In this document: piece after piece, positions 1 to 8,123 of the stretch
Layout of the letters: the number at the start of each line of letters is the position of its first letter
Position numbering within the stretch: position 1 is the first letter of the stretch
DNA from: Hylemonella sp.
Lineage (GTDB): Bacteria > Pseudomonadota > Gammaproteobacteria > Burkholderiales > Burkholderiaceae_C
Direction of reading: 5' to 3'
NCBI GenBank assembly: GCA_030695415.1
Contig: JAUYQZ010000009.1
Location: forward strand, 1-59,686
Length of the DNA stretch: 59,686 nt
Made by a program: the position numbers and the translations under genes
The notes under the pieces: model-generated
Database searches by the model: none
The model's input: only the letters and a program-made list of their open reading frames with translations
What the model was told of the DNA's origin: nothing

Positions 1-1
1 G

Positions 2-640
2 CCGGAAGCGCCCACGCTGACAGCCTTGCCGGACACGCGCGAGGAGATCACGGCGATTGCCACAGCCATGGCGGCGGACCTCCAACGCGACACCTTCTTC
101 GGGGCGCAGGCGAACCGCCAGAACGTGCTGGGCAGTGACCTCAAGCAGCGGCGCATCGTGGCGTTTGCGACCCACGGGCTGGTGGCAGGGGATTTGCCGG
201 GGCTGGACCAGCCGGCGCTGGCGCTCTCACCCGCACCGGGCAAGTCGATCACGGACGGGCTGCTCAAGCTGGAGGACATCCTCAAACTCTCGCTGGATGC
301 CGACCTGGTGGTGCTGTCGGCCTGCAATACCGCCGCCGCCGATGGCACCGGTGCCGAGGCAGTGTCCGGGCTGGGCCGGGGCTTCTTCTATGCGGGGGCA
401 CGCTCGGTGCTGGCCACGCACTGGCCGGTGGAAACGGTGTCGGCCCGCGAGCTGGTGACGCATCTGTTTGAGCGCTATACCAAGGACCCGCTACTCACGC
501 GCGCGCAGGCGCTCAACCGAGCCATGCTCGACTTGATTGATACCGATGTCGCCAAAGATGGTCAGGGCCGCGCCGTGATGGCCTACGCTCACCCGGCCTT
601 CTGGGCGCCCTATGCGCTGTACGGGGATCCGGGGAGGTAG
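2..640 (+). CDS. CHAT-domain (caspase-like) protease, C-terminal part, cut by window edge
   Basis: The reading frame is open to the left edge, so this is the C-terminal ~212 residues of a longer protein. The visible part is a CHAT domain, a clan CD cysteine peptidase fold. It carries the catalytic histidine in the strand FATHGLVAG and the catalytic cysteine in VVLSACNTA, followed by the typical GLGRGFFYAGARSVLATHW block. CHAT proteins usually have N-terminal TPRs or a secretion signal, which would lie outside the window. The gene converges on the eight-gene operon on the other strand, which encodes its own caspase-like protease, so a shared role is likely but inferred. The dyad is intact, so an active protease is expected. 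The TTG at 26 is unlikely to be the real start, because conserved domain sequence appears to begin before it. Confidence 0.85.
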   Translation, partial: PEAPTLTALPDTREEITAIATAMAADLQRDTFFGAQANRQNVLGSDLKQRRIVAFATHGLVAGDLPGLDQPALALSPAPGKSITDGLLKLEDILKLSLDADLVVLSACNTAAADGTGAEAVSGLGRGFFYAGARSVLATHWPVETVSARELVTHLFERYTKDPLLTRAQALNRAMLDLIDTDVAKDGQGRAVMAYAHPAFWAPYALYGDPGR

Positions 641-641
641 A

Positions 642-740
642 TAAGCCCCCCTGAGCCGCTGCGCGCCTTCCCCCCAGGGGGACGACACCAGCGGTCGGGC
701 GAAGCCCGTTCCGCGGCGTCCCTGGAAAAAACCGGGCTAC
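642..740. repeat. GC-rich intergenic repeat between convergent genes
   Basis: Inverted arms CCCCCTG (647-653) and CAGGGGG (675-681) flank a GCGCGCC core, followed by a second GC-rich stretch. From memory, similar CCCCCTGAG...CAGGGGG sequences are scattered between genes in Comamonadaceae. It lies between two convergent genes and could help end transcription, but there is no clean U-tract. Confidence 0.4.
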
Positions 741-744
741 AGGC

Positions 745-1599
745 TCAGCGCTCGTGCCGCAGCTTCAGCGACTGGGCGATCACCGGGTAGGTGCCAGGCG
801 CCAACTCCTGCACAAAGCTCGAACCGTTGTCTTCGTCCTTGCGGCTCACCTCCGCCTTGGACTCCGCGGCCCCTGCGGCACGCGGATCGCGCAAGGTGAT
901 GACGAGTTGCTCGTCGCCGGTCACGCCGGCGAACTCGAAGAACTGGTCTGCGCGCAGAGGCAGCAGCACCTCCGTGCCTGCTTTCAGCGCGATGGCCTGA
1001 TCGGCCGACGGGTAGATCTGCTGGCGCTTGCCCTGCGGGTTAATGTTCTCGATGACCACCAAGGAATCGAAGGTCGGCAGGACCTTGATCTTGATGCGGT
1101 CCCCGGTCCGAAAACCGCCCGTCACCGGCCGCAGGCCCGTCACGGTGCCCGCCTTGTCAAACGCCACGATGGCCACATGCGCTCCCTGGTAGTTGGGCTG
1201 GCCGTTCTGCAGCTCGATGGGCCGGGTCGGCAGGTCGGCCACGGTGTTCTCGGTGGCACCTACCGACTTGAAACCAAACAGGCCGCCAACGCCCCCCCCA
1301 GCCGTAGACACCAAGCCAGCCGTAGCCGCATTCAGCAGCAGCTTCTTGTAATTGATCGGGTTGGTCAGATCGTTGGTCAGCTTGTTCTGGCGCCACTCGG
1401 AAAAGACCCCCATGGCGAACTTGAAGGCCACGTTAAGCAGCAGGCCCCAGACAAAAAATTTGGGTTGCACCTCTTCCGAGCTGCCTGCGCCGGGCGCGGC
1501 CGGCGAGCCGGTCGCCGTAGGGGGTGTCTGCGCGCGCGCAGGCATCAGCAGTGAGGCCATGAGCAGACCCAGCAGAAGGCGGCTGGCATTTTTCTTCAT
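745..1599 (-). CDS. Secreted DUF4384-domain protein, last gene of the CHASE2/caspase/MCE operon
   Basis: A 284-residue protein with a clear Sec signal peptide (MKKNASRLLLGLLMASLLM, cleavage probably after PARA). A hydrophobic and glycine-rich stretch lies around residues 50-110. The C-terminal half, about residues 160-245, resembles DUF4384: FRTGDRIKIKVLPTFDSLVV, then IYPSADQAIALKAGTEVLLP and a final strand ELVITLRDP-like segment. DUF4384 often accompanies caspase-like or kinase domains in secreted or surface proteins. The same domain closes the caspase-like protein of this operon, so the two products probably work together in the periplasm. The ATG overlaps the stop of the upstream gene as ATGA, which fixes the start. 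No enzymatic motif was recognised. Confidence 0.75.
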   Translation of the reverse strand: MKKNASRLLLGLLMASLLMPARAQTPPTATGSPAAPGAGSSEEVQPKFFVWGLLLNVAFKFAMGVFSEWRQNKLTNDLTNPINYKKLLLNAATAGLVSTAGGGVGGLFGFKSVGATENTVADLPTRPIELQNGQPNYQGAHVAIVAFDKAGTVTGLRPVTGGFRTGDRIKIKVLPTFDSLVVIENINPQGKRQQIYPSADQAIALKAGTEVLLPLRADQFFEFAGVTGDEQLVITLRDPRAAGAAESKAEVSRKDEDNGSSFVQELAPGTYPVIAQSLKLRHER

Positions 1600-2432
1600 C
1601 GTGAGGTCTCCTTGATGGACTGATCAGCAAGCTGGACGAGTTCTTTCAATCCGGCCGCTTGCGCCACGGCACGCGCGCGCTGGTAAGCGAGGTGCGCATC
1701 CGGAGCGGCCGTTCGACGCTGGATGTCGCCGATCAGCAGCCAGTCACGGGCAATCTTCTCCGGCACCGCCAGCTGACGGTCGATGGCGAGCGCGGCCTGT
1801 GCGGCCTGCAATGCGGCAGCGCCTGCACCCTGTGCCAACCGTGCGGCGGCCAGCAGCCGCCAGGCATTGGCCACTTCGCGCTCCTCGGATTGCTCACGCA
1901 GCAGCGGCAGGGCGGCTTCGGCCAGCGCCACGGTCTGCGCGGCATGGCCTTGCGCCCAGGCCGTGCGTGCCTGCAGCAGTTGCACCCGGCCACGCTCAGC
2001 GCAGCGCGCCTCGCACAAAGCCGTCAGACGCGACAACCGGGTCTGTGCCAAGTCGCCACGCTCCAGCACGAGCAAGGCTTGCACCTGCAAGAGCAGCGCC
2101 TGTACCTGCAGGGGGGCTTCTGTGACCTGGCTGGCATGCTCCAGCGCCTGCTGTGTCTGCCCCAGCGCCAGCTCGGCCTGAGCCTGTTGCAGGCGGTTGC
2201 GCGAGGCGGCGCCCGCATCGTCAAAACTGCTGTGCAGCCGGGCGGCCTCGGCGAAGTGCCTGGCCGCCGCGCCGTAGTCGCCCTGGGCATAACGTCGCGC
2301 ACCGCTGGTCTCCAGCGCCTGCGCCTGCACCCGCAGCCGCGGCTCAGGCGGAGGTTTGGGGGAGGAACCGCAAGCGGCCAGCAAGGCAGCGGCCAGCAGC
2401 GCGGCGTAGCGCCACGTTTCAGCGCGGTGCAC
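1596..2432 (-). CDS. TPR-like outer-membrane lipoprotein
   Basis: A probable lipoprotein of 278 residues if translation starts at the GTG at 2432. That start gives HRAETWRYAALLAAALLAAC followed by glycine, a good lipobox, and has AGAGGGC six bases upstream. A longer in-frame version from 2489 would bury the signal peptide and overlap the MCE gene by 71 bases, so it is less likely. The mature protein is alanine- and glutamine-rich and almost entirely helical, with repeats of the kind ARRYAQGDYGAAARHFAEAA and AELALGQTQQALEHASQV, typical of tetratricopeptide solenoids. It overlaps the MCE gene by 14 bases and the next gene by ATGA. In an Mla-like system an outer-membrane lipoprotein would be the natural docking partner for the MCE protein. 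That role is inferred from context. Confidence 0.7.
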   Translation of the reverse strand: MHRAETWRYAALLAAALLAACGSSPKPPPEPRLRVQAQALETSGARRYAQGDYGAAARHFAEAARLHSSFDDAGAASRNRLQQAQAELALGQTQQALEHASQVTEAPLQVQALLLQVQALLVLERGDLAQTRLSRLTALCEARCAERGRVQLLQARTAWAQGHAAQTVALAEAALPLLREQSEEREVANAWRLLAAARLAQGAGAAALQAAQAALAIDRQLAVPEKIARDWLLIGDIQRRTAAPDAHLAYQRARAVAQAAGLKELVQLADQSIKETSR

Positions 2433-3360
2433 GGCTGCCCTCTGCGCGCGGATCGCTGTCCGCCTTGAGTGAGGGCGAGGCCGGTGCATCGATCAGGTTC
2501 TTGATCGGCCAGGCCGTCTTTGCCCCGGTCAGGATCTCGCGCACGTCGCCGGCCACGGCCCGGCCGTCCTGCAGCATTGGGGGCACCGTGCTCTCGGCCT
2601 CCGCCGTGATCTTCTCGATGTGTTCGACGATGCCCTGCGCCTTGTCCAGCAAGCCCGGCAGGCGGTGATTGACCGTGGAAAGCGTCTTGTCCAGCTGCAC
2701 CAGGCCGGCCTCGGCCTTGCCCACGGCGCGGGTGGCGGCCTGCCCCACGTCGCCGAGTTGCTGGTTGCCGGTCTTGAGCAGGGTGTTGAGCGAGGTCGTG
2801 GCCTCGCGCACCTGACCCAGCGTGGCGGGTAGCCCCTGGCGCGAGTCAGCCAGCGTGCCAGTGATGATCTTGATGTCACCCAGGATGGGCAGGATCTTGT
2901 CGCGCAGACTGTTGGCCATGGCGGTCAGGCCGTCGGCGCGCGTGAAGGCCAGCCGGGCGCCATTGGCGGCCAGCCGCGTGCGATCCGGCCCCGGCAGGAT
3001 CTCCAGAACGGCCGAGCCGACCAGGCCCTCCTTGCGCAGTTCGATCACGGCATCGCGCGTGACGAAGCGCATCGAATCGGCGTCGATCTCCAGTTCCACC
3101 TCCACCTGGCCATCAGGCCGCAGCGTCACCGTGTCCACGGCGCCCACCTTGAAACCCGCGATCTTGACCGACTGCCCCTTGTTGATGTCCTGGGCCGATT
3201 CGGTCACGAAGGTGAGCACGGCCGTCTGGCGCAGCAGGCCCTGGCGCACGAAGATGGCCGCCATGATCAGCACGGTGACCAGCAGGCCCGCCAACAGGAA
3301 ACGCCGCGTTCCCCGGTGCAACAGGGCAACTTCACTGTCCTGCTCAATCAGGATGGACAT
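2419..3360 (-). CDS. MCE (MlaD-like) lipid-transport protein
   Basis: A 313-residue protein with one N-terminal membrane anchor (FLLAGLLVTVLIMAAIFV, about residues 20-38). A single MCE domain follows: QSVKIAGFKVGAVDTVTLRPDGQVEVELEI and IELRKEGLVGSAVLEILPG. The C-terminal ~170 residues are helical (ATLGQVREATTSLNTLL, LSTVNHRLPGLLDKAQGIVEHI), like the extension of MCE proteins that forms a tube or needle. MCE proteins bind phospholipids in the periplasm and pair with MlaE permeases and MlaF ATPases. Start at 3360: GAGGTC precedes the ATG by about eight bases, and it overlaps the upstream stop by 13 bases. An in-frame ATG at 3408 adds 16 poorly conserved residues. The permease partner is four genes upstream in the same operon. 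Confidence 0.88.
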   Translation of the reverse strand: MSILIEQDSEVALLHRGTRRFLLAGLLVTVLIMAAIFVRQGLLRQTAVLTFVTESAQDINKGQSVKIAGFKVGAVDTVTLRPDGQVEVELEIDADSMRFVTRDAVIELRKEGLVGSAVLEILPGPDRTRLAANGARLAFTRADGLTAMANSLRDKILPILGDIKIITGTLADSRQGLPATLGQVREATTSLNTLLKTGNQQLGDVGQAATRAVGKAEAGLVQLDKTLSTVNHRLPGLLDKAQGIVEHIEKITAEAESTVPPMLQDGRAVAGDVREILTGAKTAWPIKNLIDAPASPSLKADSDPRAEGSRAPR

Positions 3361-3983
3361 GTCTGGACCTCGGGAGACTCGGCCCCCAGTACTGCCGTGG
3401 CGTGGCATTGCGGCAAGTCCGGCAGGCCGTGCGCGTCAAGATCAACGAACAGGGTGGGCCGGAAGGGATGGAACTCATGATAGACCGACTCCAGCGCAAT
3501 CACCACCTCGGCCTGGCCCCGCGAAAGTCCGTTGAAGGCACGGTCCAGCACCAGCAGCTCCGACGGGCGCATCAGCTGCAACACGAAGCCGACCCGCCAG
3601 CGCTCCATCCGGTCGAGCCGCATGGGCTGCTCCCGGCCCAGGCCAGGCAAGCGGTCTTCGCTGACGCCGCACAGGCGAAAGGCGAGCTGCAGCTTGTGCT
3701 CCCATTCGCTCAGCTTGAAGGTGTCGGGCTCGCGACCATAACGCAGCGCCAGCGACAGGTTGGCCGAGACCGACATCGCACCCAGCAACCCGCCATCGGC
3801 CGGCAGCACGGCCACGTCGGGCAAGGCCTCCAGCGCGACGACTGCGGCATCGATGCTGGCCATGTCCGGCACGACCAGCCGGTAGCGGCCACCGCGGTCC
3901 AGCGGCAGGCTCAGCAGGGTCTGGCCGTCCTGAAGCAGCAGCACCTGTCGGTGCGCCAGCCTTGCCTCGAAGGCCACGGTCAT
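3348..3983 (-). CDS. Degenerate ABC-ATPase-like subunit lacking Walker A
   Basis: A 211-residue protein laid out like the nucleotide-binding subunit of an Mla/MCE transporter, with key motifs worn away. The P-loop position (around residues 38-46) reads VPDMASIDA instead of GxxGxGKST. The signature region lacks LSGGQ and reads MRLDRMERWR. Walker B is kept as LLVLD (143-147), but the catalytic glutamate is arginine (R148). The FNGLSRGQ D-loop-like segment and the Q-loop-like LGAMSVSANLSLALRY remain. ATP binding and hydrolysis therefore look unlikely. It may be a structural subunit, or it may pair with a real ATPase encoded elsewhere. The ATG at 3983 forms ATGA with the caspase-like gene's stop. 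Its place directly before the MCE gene supports an MCE-transporter origin. Confidence 0.72.
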   Translation of the reverse strand: MTVAFEARLAHRQVLLLQDGQTLLSLPLDRGGRYRLVVPDMASIDAAVVALEALPDVAVLPADGGLLGAMSVSANLSLALRYGREPDTFKLSEWEHKLQLAFRLCGVSEDRLPGLGREQPMRLDRMERWRVGFVLQLMRPSELLVLDRAFNGLSRGQAEVVIALESVYHEFHPFRPTLFVDLDAHGLPDLPQCHATAVLGAESPEVQTCPS

Positions 3984-5668
3984 TTCACCTCTTCGATCGT
4001 CAGCAGGGCCGCAGCGTAGCCCGTCGAGCAGCGCTTCTTGATGGACAGGTTGCGCGTGCTCGCCGGGTTGGCGCATTCGCTCTCGGCCGGCGCCGCCGCG
4101 CCCACTGTCACCAGCTGGATGTCCTTCGCGGCCACGGCATCCACCACCGAGAAAGGCCCGGCCGGTTTGAGTCCAGCACCGCTGAAATCGCGCGGGTTGT
4201 CGGTCACGATGGCCAGCAGGGTGTTCTTGCCGGGCGGACCTTCGGCCGACAGTTGCCAGGCGGGTCGCGGCAGGCGCATCGTGCCGCCGGGCTCGATCAG
4301 GTTATTGCGATCGATCTGGTTGGGGAACAGCAAATCGAAGGTCTCGCCGTCGGAGCCCACCATCACCAGGTAGACATAGCCGCCCTCACGCGATGTCAGT
4401 GTGAAGTCCACCGTGTCGACACCGATCTTGAGCGCAGGCTTGGCCGCGGTCAGGGTCACCAGGCGGCGGTCATCACGGCTGTTGTAGATATCCTGCAGCG
4501 CCGCCTGCGCGGAGGGTTTGGTGACTGCAGCAGGGGACAGCGCCGCAACCGGCGCAGGCGTAGCGGCCGGTGCAGCCGGTGCGGTCACGACTGGAAGCGG
4601 AACGGGAAGCTGCGGCAGGGCCGGTGCGGCCACGGCGCTCGTCGCGTCCTTGGCCGCATAACTGAGCACCATGGAGGGGTTGCCGTTCACCGACACGTGA
4701 TGCGGCAGGAAACCCTGCACATTCTTGAGCTTCTCGTTGATACGGTCCTGCGCACAGGCCTGGATCTCGCCAGCCGACAGGCCACCGCTGCCATCCGTGT
4801 CCTTGGCAGCACCGGCCAGGCAGGCCAGCCAGGCCTGCGTCGCCACCCCGCCCCGACCGGGTTGGTCGAGCGAGACTTCGCTGTCGCGGGCGGCTGCAAT
4901 GTGCACGAAGTTGGCGCCGCCACTGCCCGCAGGCTTGGGCGCGTTGATGCTGCGTGTCAGCACATTGGTGGGTTTGACGCAGCTCTGCCCGGCGGTATAG
5001 GACTTGGGAGCGAAAGGCGCGTTGCCGACCGAACGCGTGGTCACGCCGCCGGAATGACAGGCATCGAGGAAAACAATGGTCTTCTGCGACTTGGCCGACA
5101 AACGCTTGAGCCGGTCTTCCATCTCGGCATCGGTGAAGGGCTGCCCATCAACGGTGATCAGGGACTCGGCGCAGCGCTCGGTGCCCGCCTCCTGCACCAG
5201 CTGACGCCCGCCATGGCCCGAGTAGTAGATGAACACCTGGTCATCGCCACCGAGCTTGCTCTCCAATTCGTCGAAGGCCTTGTGCATGCCTTCCAGGGTG
5301 AGTTGCCCATCACTCAGCGCACGGATATTGGCCTGCGGCACACCCATGCGGCGAGCGATCTCCGTCGCCGTCGCGGTATCAAATGGCACGCCCTTGAGTT
5401 TGGGGATATTGCCCTGGTAGTCGCCGATGGTCATGATCAGCGCGTGCGCGGCCACCGCCGGGGGCTTGCTGAAGCCGCGGATGCCGGTGGTGGCGATCAG
5501 GTTGCCCCGTCCGCTGCGCCCATCGTCAAGCTGCAGCAGCGCCGCGCCACTGAGCGGCTTGGCCCCGGCCTTCCTGTCGGCGACGGGATCGGCAGCATGA
5601 CCGATGGTGGCACTCGAGGCGAGGGCGACAGCAGCGACGCCCAGGAAAAATTGCTTCGCGAGTTTCAT
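3980..5668 (-). CDS. Secreted caspase-like (peptidase C14) protein with EF-hand loop and DUF4384
   Basis: A 562-residue protein with a Sec signal peptide (MKLAKQFFLGVAAVALASSA...GHA). The caspase/metacaspase domain spans about residues 72-285. The catalytic histidine is H152 in IYYSGHGG and the catalytic cysteine is C204 in VFLDACHSGG. Residues 290-301 (DTDGSGGLSAGE) match a canonical calcium-binding EF-hand loop. A proline/alanine-rich linker (341-388) leads to a DUF4384 domain (about 410-495). Start at 5668: AGGAATC lies upstream, and the ATG overlaps the preceding stop as ATGA. A longer frame from 5782 would hide the signal peptide. The dyad is intact, so an active periplasmic protease is expected. 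Calcium control, as in metacaspases, is an inference. The substrate is unknown. Confidence 0.87.
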   Translation of the reverse strand: MKLAKQFFLGVAAVALASSATIGHAADPVADRKAGAKPLSGAALLQLDDGRSGRGNLIATTGIRGFSKPPAVAAHALIMTIGDYQGNIPKLKGVPFDTATATEIARRMGVPQANIRALSDGQLTLEGMHKAFDELESKLGGDDQVFIYYSGHGGRQLVQEAGTERCAESLITVDGQPFTDAEMEDRLKRLSAKSQKTIVFLDACHSGGVTTRSVGNAPFAPKSYTAGQSCVKPTNVLTRSINAPKPAGSGGANFVHIAAARDSEVSLDQPGRGGVATQAWLACLAGAAKDTDGSGGLSAGEIQACAQDRINEKLKNVQGFLPHHVSVNGNPSMVLSYAAKDATSAVAAPALPQLPVPLPVVTAPAAPAATPAPVAALSPAAVTKPSAQAALQDIYNSRDDRRLVTLTAAKPALKIGVDTVDFTLTSREGGYVYLVMVGSDGETFDLLFPNQIDRNNLIEPGGTMRLPRPAWQLSAEGPPGKNTLLAIVTDNPRDFSGAGLKPAGPFSVVDAVAAKDIQLVTVGAAAPAESECANPASTRNLSIKKRCSTGYAAALLTIEEVK

Positions 5669-7374
5669 CGGTCTGATTCCTGCAGGGTTGGAGGTAAAGC
5701 GGCCACGCTGAAGGTGTCGCTCATCGCGGCGAGAATAGTGGCAAAGGCAGAGGCTGTCCATCCGTTTGTCGTTTCCCAGCACATCAGTTCATGTCTGCGC
5801 GCGAAGCGCAAACGGCGGGCGGCCACATCGGCTGCGCGATGGAGCGTCAGGCCCTGCTCGATCATCAAGGCGTCTTCCTGCCAATGGTCCGCCGGGTCTT
5901 CAAGCAGCCAGTAAACCAACATCACGTCAGAAAAAACTTTCTGTACAAAACCCGGGTCCTCGATCAGGTCGACGATGCGTCCGGCCTCATGCCGGGAACG
6001 CGCCACCAGATGGTCCAGGTCTCCTTTGAGCCGGCGCCGCTGCGCTGCTGTGGCGCCCTCCAGGCGCACCGCCAGCACAGCCAGCAGGCGTCGGCCCTGC
6101 ACCTGGGTTTCCATATCCTGCACGCGGCTGTTGGCCAGCCAGTTCTTCGACAGGCCATAGTAGACCCGCGAGAGCGCAAAGTACGACAGTCCCAACGAGA
6201 GCGGTGCCGAGGCATCGAGGTACCAGTCCGTCAGATTGACCACGGCGAATGCCAGGACCACCAGCGCGCCCTGCAAAGCACCGAACACCGTATCGAACAC
6301 CTCGATACGGGTCTGTCGGTACAGGGCGATCGCCATGCCCCAGATCAGCAGCAAGGCCGCCAGCTTCATCACCCACTTGGGTCGCTCGCGCAGGTAGTCA
6401 CCGTTCTTGAAGTTGTCGATGGCTGTGGCCATGATCTCCACACCCGGGTGGATGTGCGCCACCGGCGTGCCCTTGATGTCGAACAGGCTGGGCGCCGTGG
6501 AGCCGATGATGATGATCTTGTTCTTGAATTCATCCACCGGTCGCAGCTTCTTGTCCGCCTTCAGATCACGATAGACATCGACGAAGGAGACGTAGGGGTA
6601 GGTAAAGGGCTTGCCGCGCCAGTTGAGCAAGACCTCGGGCTGATCGGCCCCGGGGTAAGCGAACTCCTCGGCGATGCGCTGCGGCATCGAGGGAATGCTC
6701 CAGCCGGCGTGTTCAATCCAGGTCGGGTAACTGCGAATGATGCCGTCGGCATCGGGGGTCACCTGGTGCGTGCCCAGGCGTCCGTTGTCCAGCGCCGCCG
6801 GCACCTTGGGCAGGATGATGGCGATGGGCGTCTGCGCTTCGGCTCCCGCCTGCACGGCCCGCGCACCAGGCAGCGCACCGACCGGAATACGGCTGAGGCG
6901 GTCGTTCTGCGGATCCAGCCGCAGCATGGGGAAGAAGGTCGTGGTCGAGCGCGCGATGTCGGCGTTGAAGGCCGCGTCGCTTTCGGGTCGCTGCACGTCG
7001 GAGTCGGAGAACAGGATGTCGAAGACGATGGCGCGTGGCGCCTGCGCCTCCAGCCCTCGCACCATGTCGCCCAGCACACGGTTCGGCCAGGGCCAGCGGC
7101 CCTGTTCCTTGGCCATGCCGGCCAGGCTGGCCTCGTCGATGTCGAGGATGACGATGTCCGGGTCGGGCTTGGGCACGAGCAGGCGGTGAGAGATCAGCGT
7201 GTCGAACAGCTTGGTGTCGGCGGCGGCCACCATATTGAGCAGCCCCAGATCGGCCACGATGAGCGTCGTGAACACCAGGGCGAACAGTAGATAGGCCCGC
7301 GCACCGAGCCGCCGCACCACCGAGACAAAGGCGGCTTGACGGCGTTTGATCCAGTTCATCAACGCCGCCCTCAT
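5665..7374 (-). CDS. CHASE2-domain membrane sensor with unrecognised cytoplasmic domain
   Basis: A 569-residue protein. One N-terminal membrane helix (YLLFALVFTTLIVADLGLL) is followed by a periplasmic CHASE2 domain (about 45-330) with typical segments DPDIVILDIDEASLAGM, GRWPWPNRVLGDMV, AIVFDILFSDSD, GIIRSYP and KNKIIIIGSTAPSLFDIKGTPV. Three membrane helices come next (about 335-410). The last ~160 residues are cytoplasmic and helical (QGRRLLAVLAVRLEGATAAQ, DLIEDPGFVQKVFSDVMLV), and match no cyclase, kinase or GGDEF motif that I can see. CHASE2 is an extracytoplasmic sensory domain of unknown ligand. The ATG overlaps the permease stop as ATGA. It may transmit a signal to the caspase-like protease or to the transporter. 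That role is inferred. Confidence 0.83.
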   Translation of the reverse strand: MRAALMNWIKRRQAAFVSVVRRLGARAYLLFALVFTTLIVADLGLLNMVAAADTKLFDTLISHRLLVPKPDPDIVILDIDEASLAGMAKEQGRWPWPNRVLGDMVRGLEAQAPRAIVFDILFSDSDVQRPESDAAFNADIARSTTTFFPMLRLDPQNDRLSRIPVGALPGARAVQAGAEAQTPIAIILPKVPAALDNGRLGTHQVTPDADGIIRSYPTWIEHAGWSIPSMPQRIAEEFAYPGADQPEVLLNWRGKPFTYPYVSFVDVYRDLKADKKLRPVDEFKNKIIIIGSTAPSLFDIKGTPVAHIHPGVEIMATAIDNFKNGDYLRERPKWVMKLAALLLIWGMAIALYRQTRIEVFDTVFGALQGALVVLAFAVVNLTDWYLDASAPLSLGLSYFALSRVYYGLSKNWLANSRVQDMETQVQGRRLLAVLAVRLEGATAAQRRRLKGDLDHLVARSRHEAGRIVDLIEDPGFVQKVFSDVMLVYWLLEDPADHWQEDALMIEQGLTLHRAADVAARRLRFARRHELMCWETTNGWTASAFATILAAMSDTFSVAALPPTLQESDR

Positions 7375-8123
7375 CGCTTGATCCAGTACACCAGCAAAGC
7401 CACCAATACATCGATCAGGAACACGGCCACCATGCTGTTGCCCACGGCCTGGATGGCGACGCCCGGGAGGTCGCGCGAGGAACGCCCGGAACTGCTGCCG
7501 TGGTGGCAGGCGATCACCCCGATCAGCAGGCCCATGACCGCACTCTTGAGCAGGCTCAGCAGTGTCAGCCAGGGATCGGCCAGCTCCAGGAAGTGCCCGG
7601 TCACCTGCAGCAGGGGCAAGCCCTGGAGCAGGGATACCGCCAGCCAGCCGCTGACCACGGCCACGAACTGAAAGAATATTGTGACAACGGGCAAGCCCAG
7701 TGTCAGCCCCAGGATGCGCGGCAGCAGCAGGTAGTCCGCGGGCGCGACGCCCATGCGCCGCAGGGCCTTGAACTCGTCGTGCTGATTCATCACGGCCAGC
7801 TCCGAAGCCATGGACCCGCTGCTTCGCGCCACCAACACCAGGCCCGACAGCAGCGGCGCCAGCTCGAAGAACAGGCCATAAAACAACCAGGACTGCGCCA
7901 CGTCACTGTTCTGCCCGGCCAGCGCGGTCAGCTGGGTCACGGCCGCCGCCCCCGTCAACGCCGCCAGCGCGCCCGCCACGGGCAGAGCAGCGATGCCCGT
8001 GGTGTGGATCTGCCGGTACAACTGGTAGCGCAGCTGTGGCTCGCCGAACCGGGTCCACCGGGTCAGGGCCAGCCAGGCCATCAGCGCATAGCCGTAGAGG
8101 CGGCTGCCGCCCAGAGCGCTCAC
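7371..8123 (-). CDS. MlaE-family ABC transporter permease
   Basis: A 250-residue integral membrane protein of the MlaE (DUF140) family, the permease that partners MCE proteins to move phospholipids between the membranes. Family features seen are the amphipathic N-terminus LRYQLYRQIHTTGIAALPVAG, the conserved ARSSGSMASELAVMNQHDEFKALRRMGV-type loop (the EIGTM region of MlaE), PRILGLTLGLPVVTIF, and a closing helix AVGNSMVAVFLIDVLVALLV. The loop normally reads R(S/V)G(S/T)A(M/I)AAELG; here SSGSMASEL fits. The length is normal (about 250-260). ATGA overlaps at both ends place it firmly inside the operon. The matching MCE protein and an ATPase-like subunit lie downstream, separated by the CHASE2 and caspase-like genes. 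Confidence 0.88.
   Translation of the reverse strand: MSALGGSRLYGYALMAWLALTRWTRFGEPQLRYQLYRQIHTTGIAALPVAGALAALTGAAAVTQLTALAGQNSDVAQSWLFYGLFFELAPLLSGLVLVARSSGSMASELAVMNQHDEFKALRRMGVAPADYLLLPRILGLTLGLPVVTIFFQFVAVVSGWLAVSLLQGLPLLQVTGHFLELADPWLTLLSLLKSAVMGLLIGVIACHHGSSSGRSSRDLPGVAIQAVGNSMVAVFLIDVLVALLVYWIKR

Noticed and set aside
3962..5914. 650-codon open frame on the plus strand
   Set aside because: It is antisense to the caspase-like gene, has no ribosome site and reads as Arg/Gly/His-rich shadow sequence typical of GC-rich DNA.
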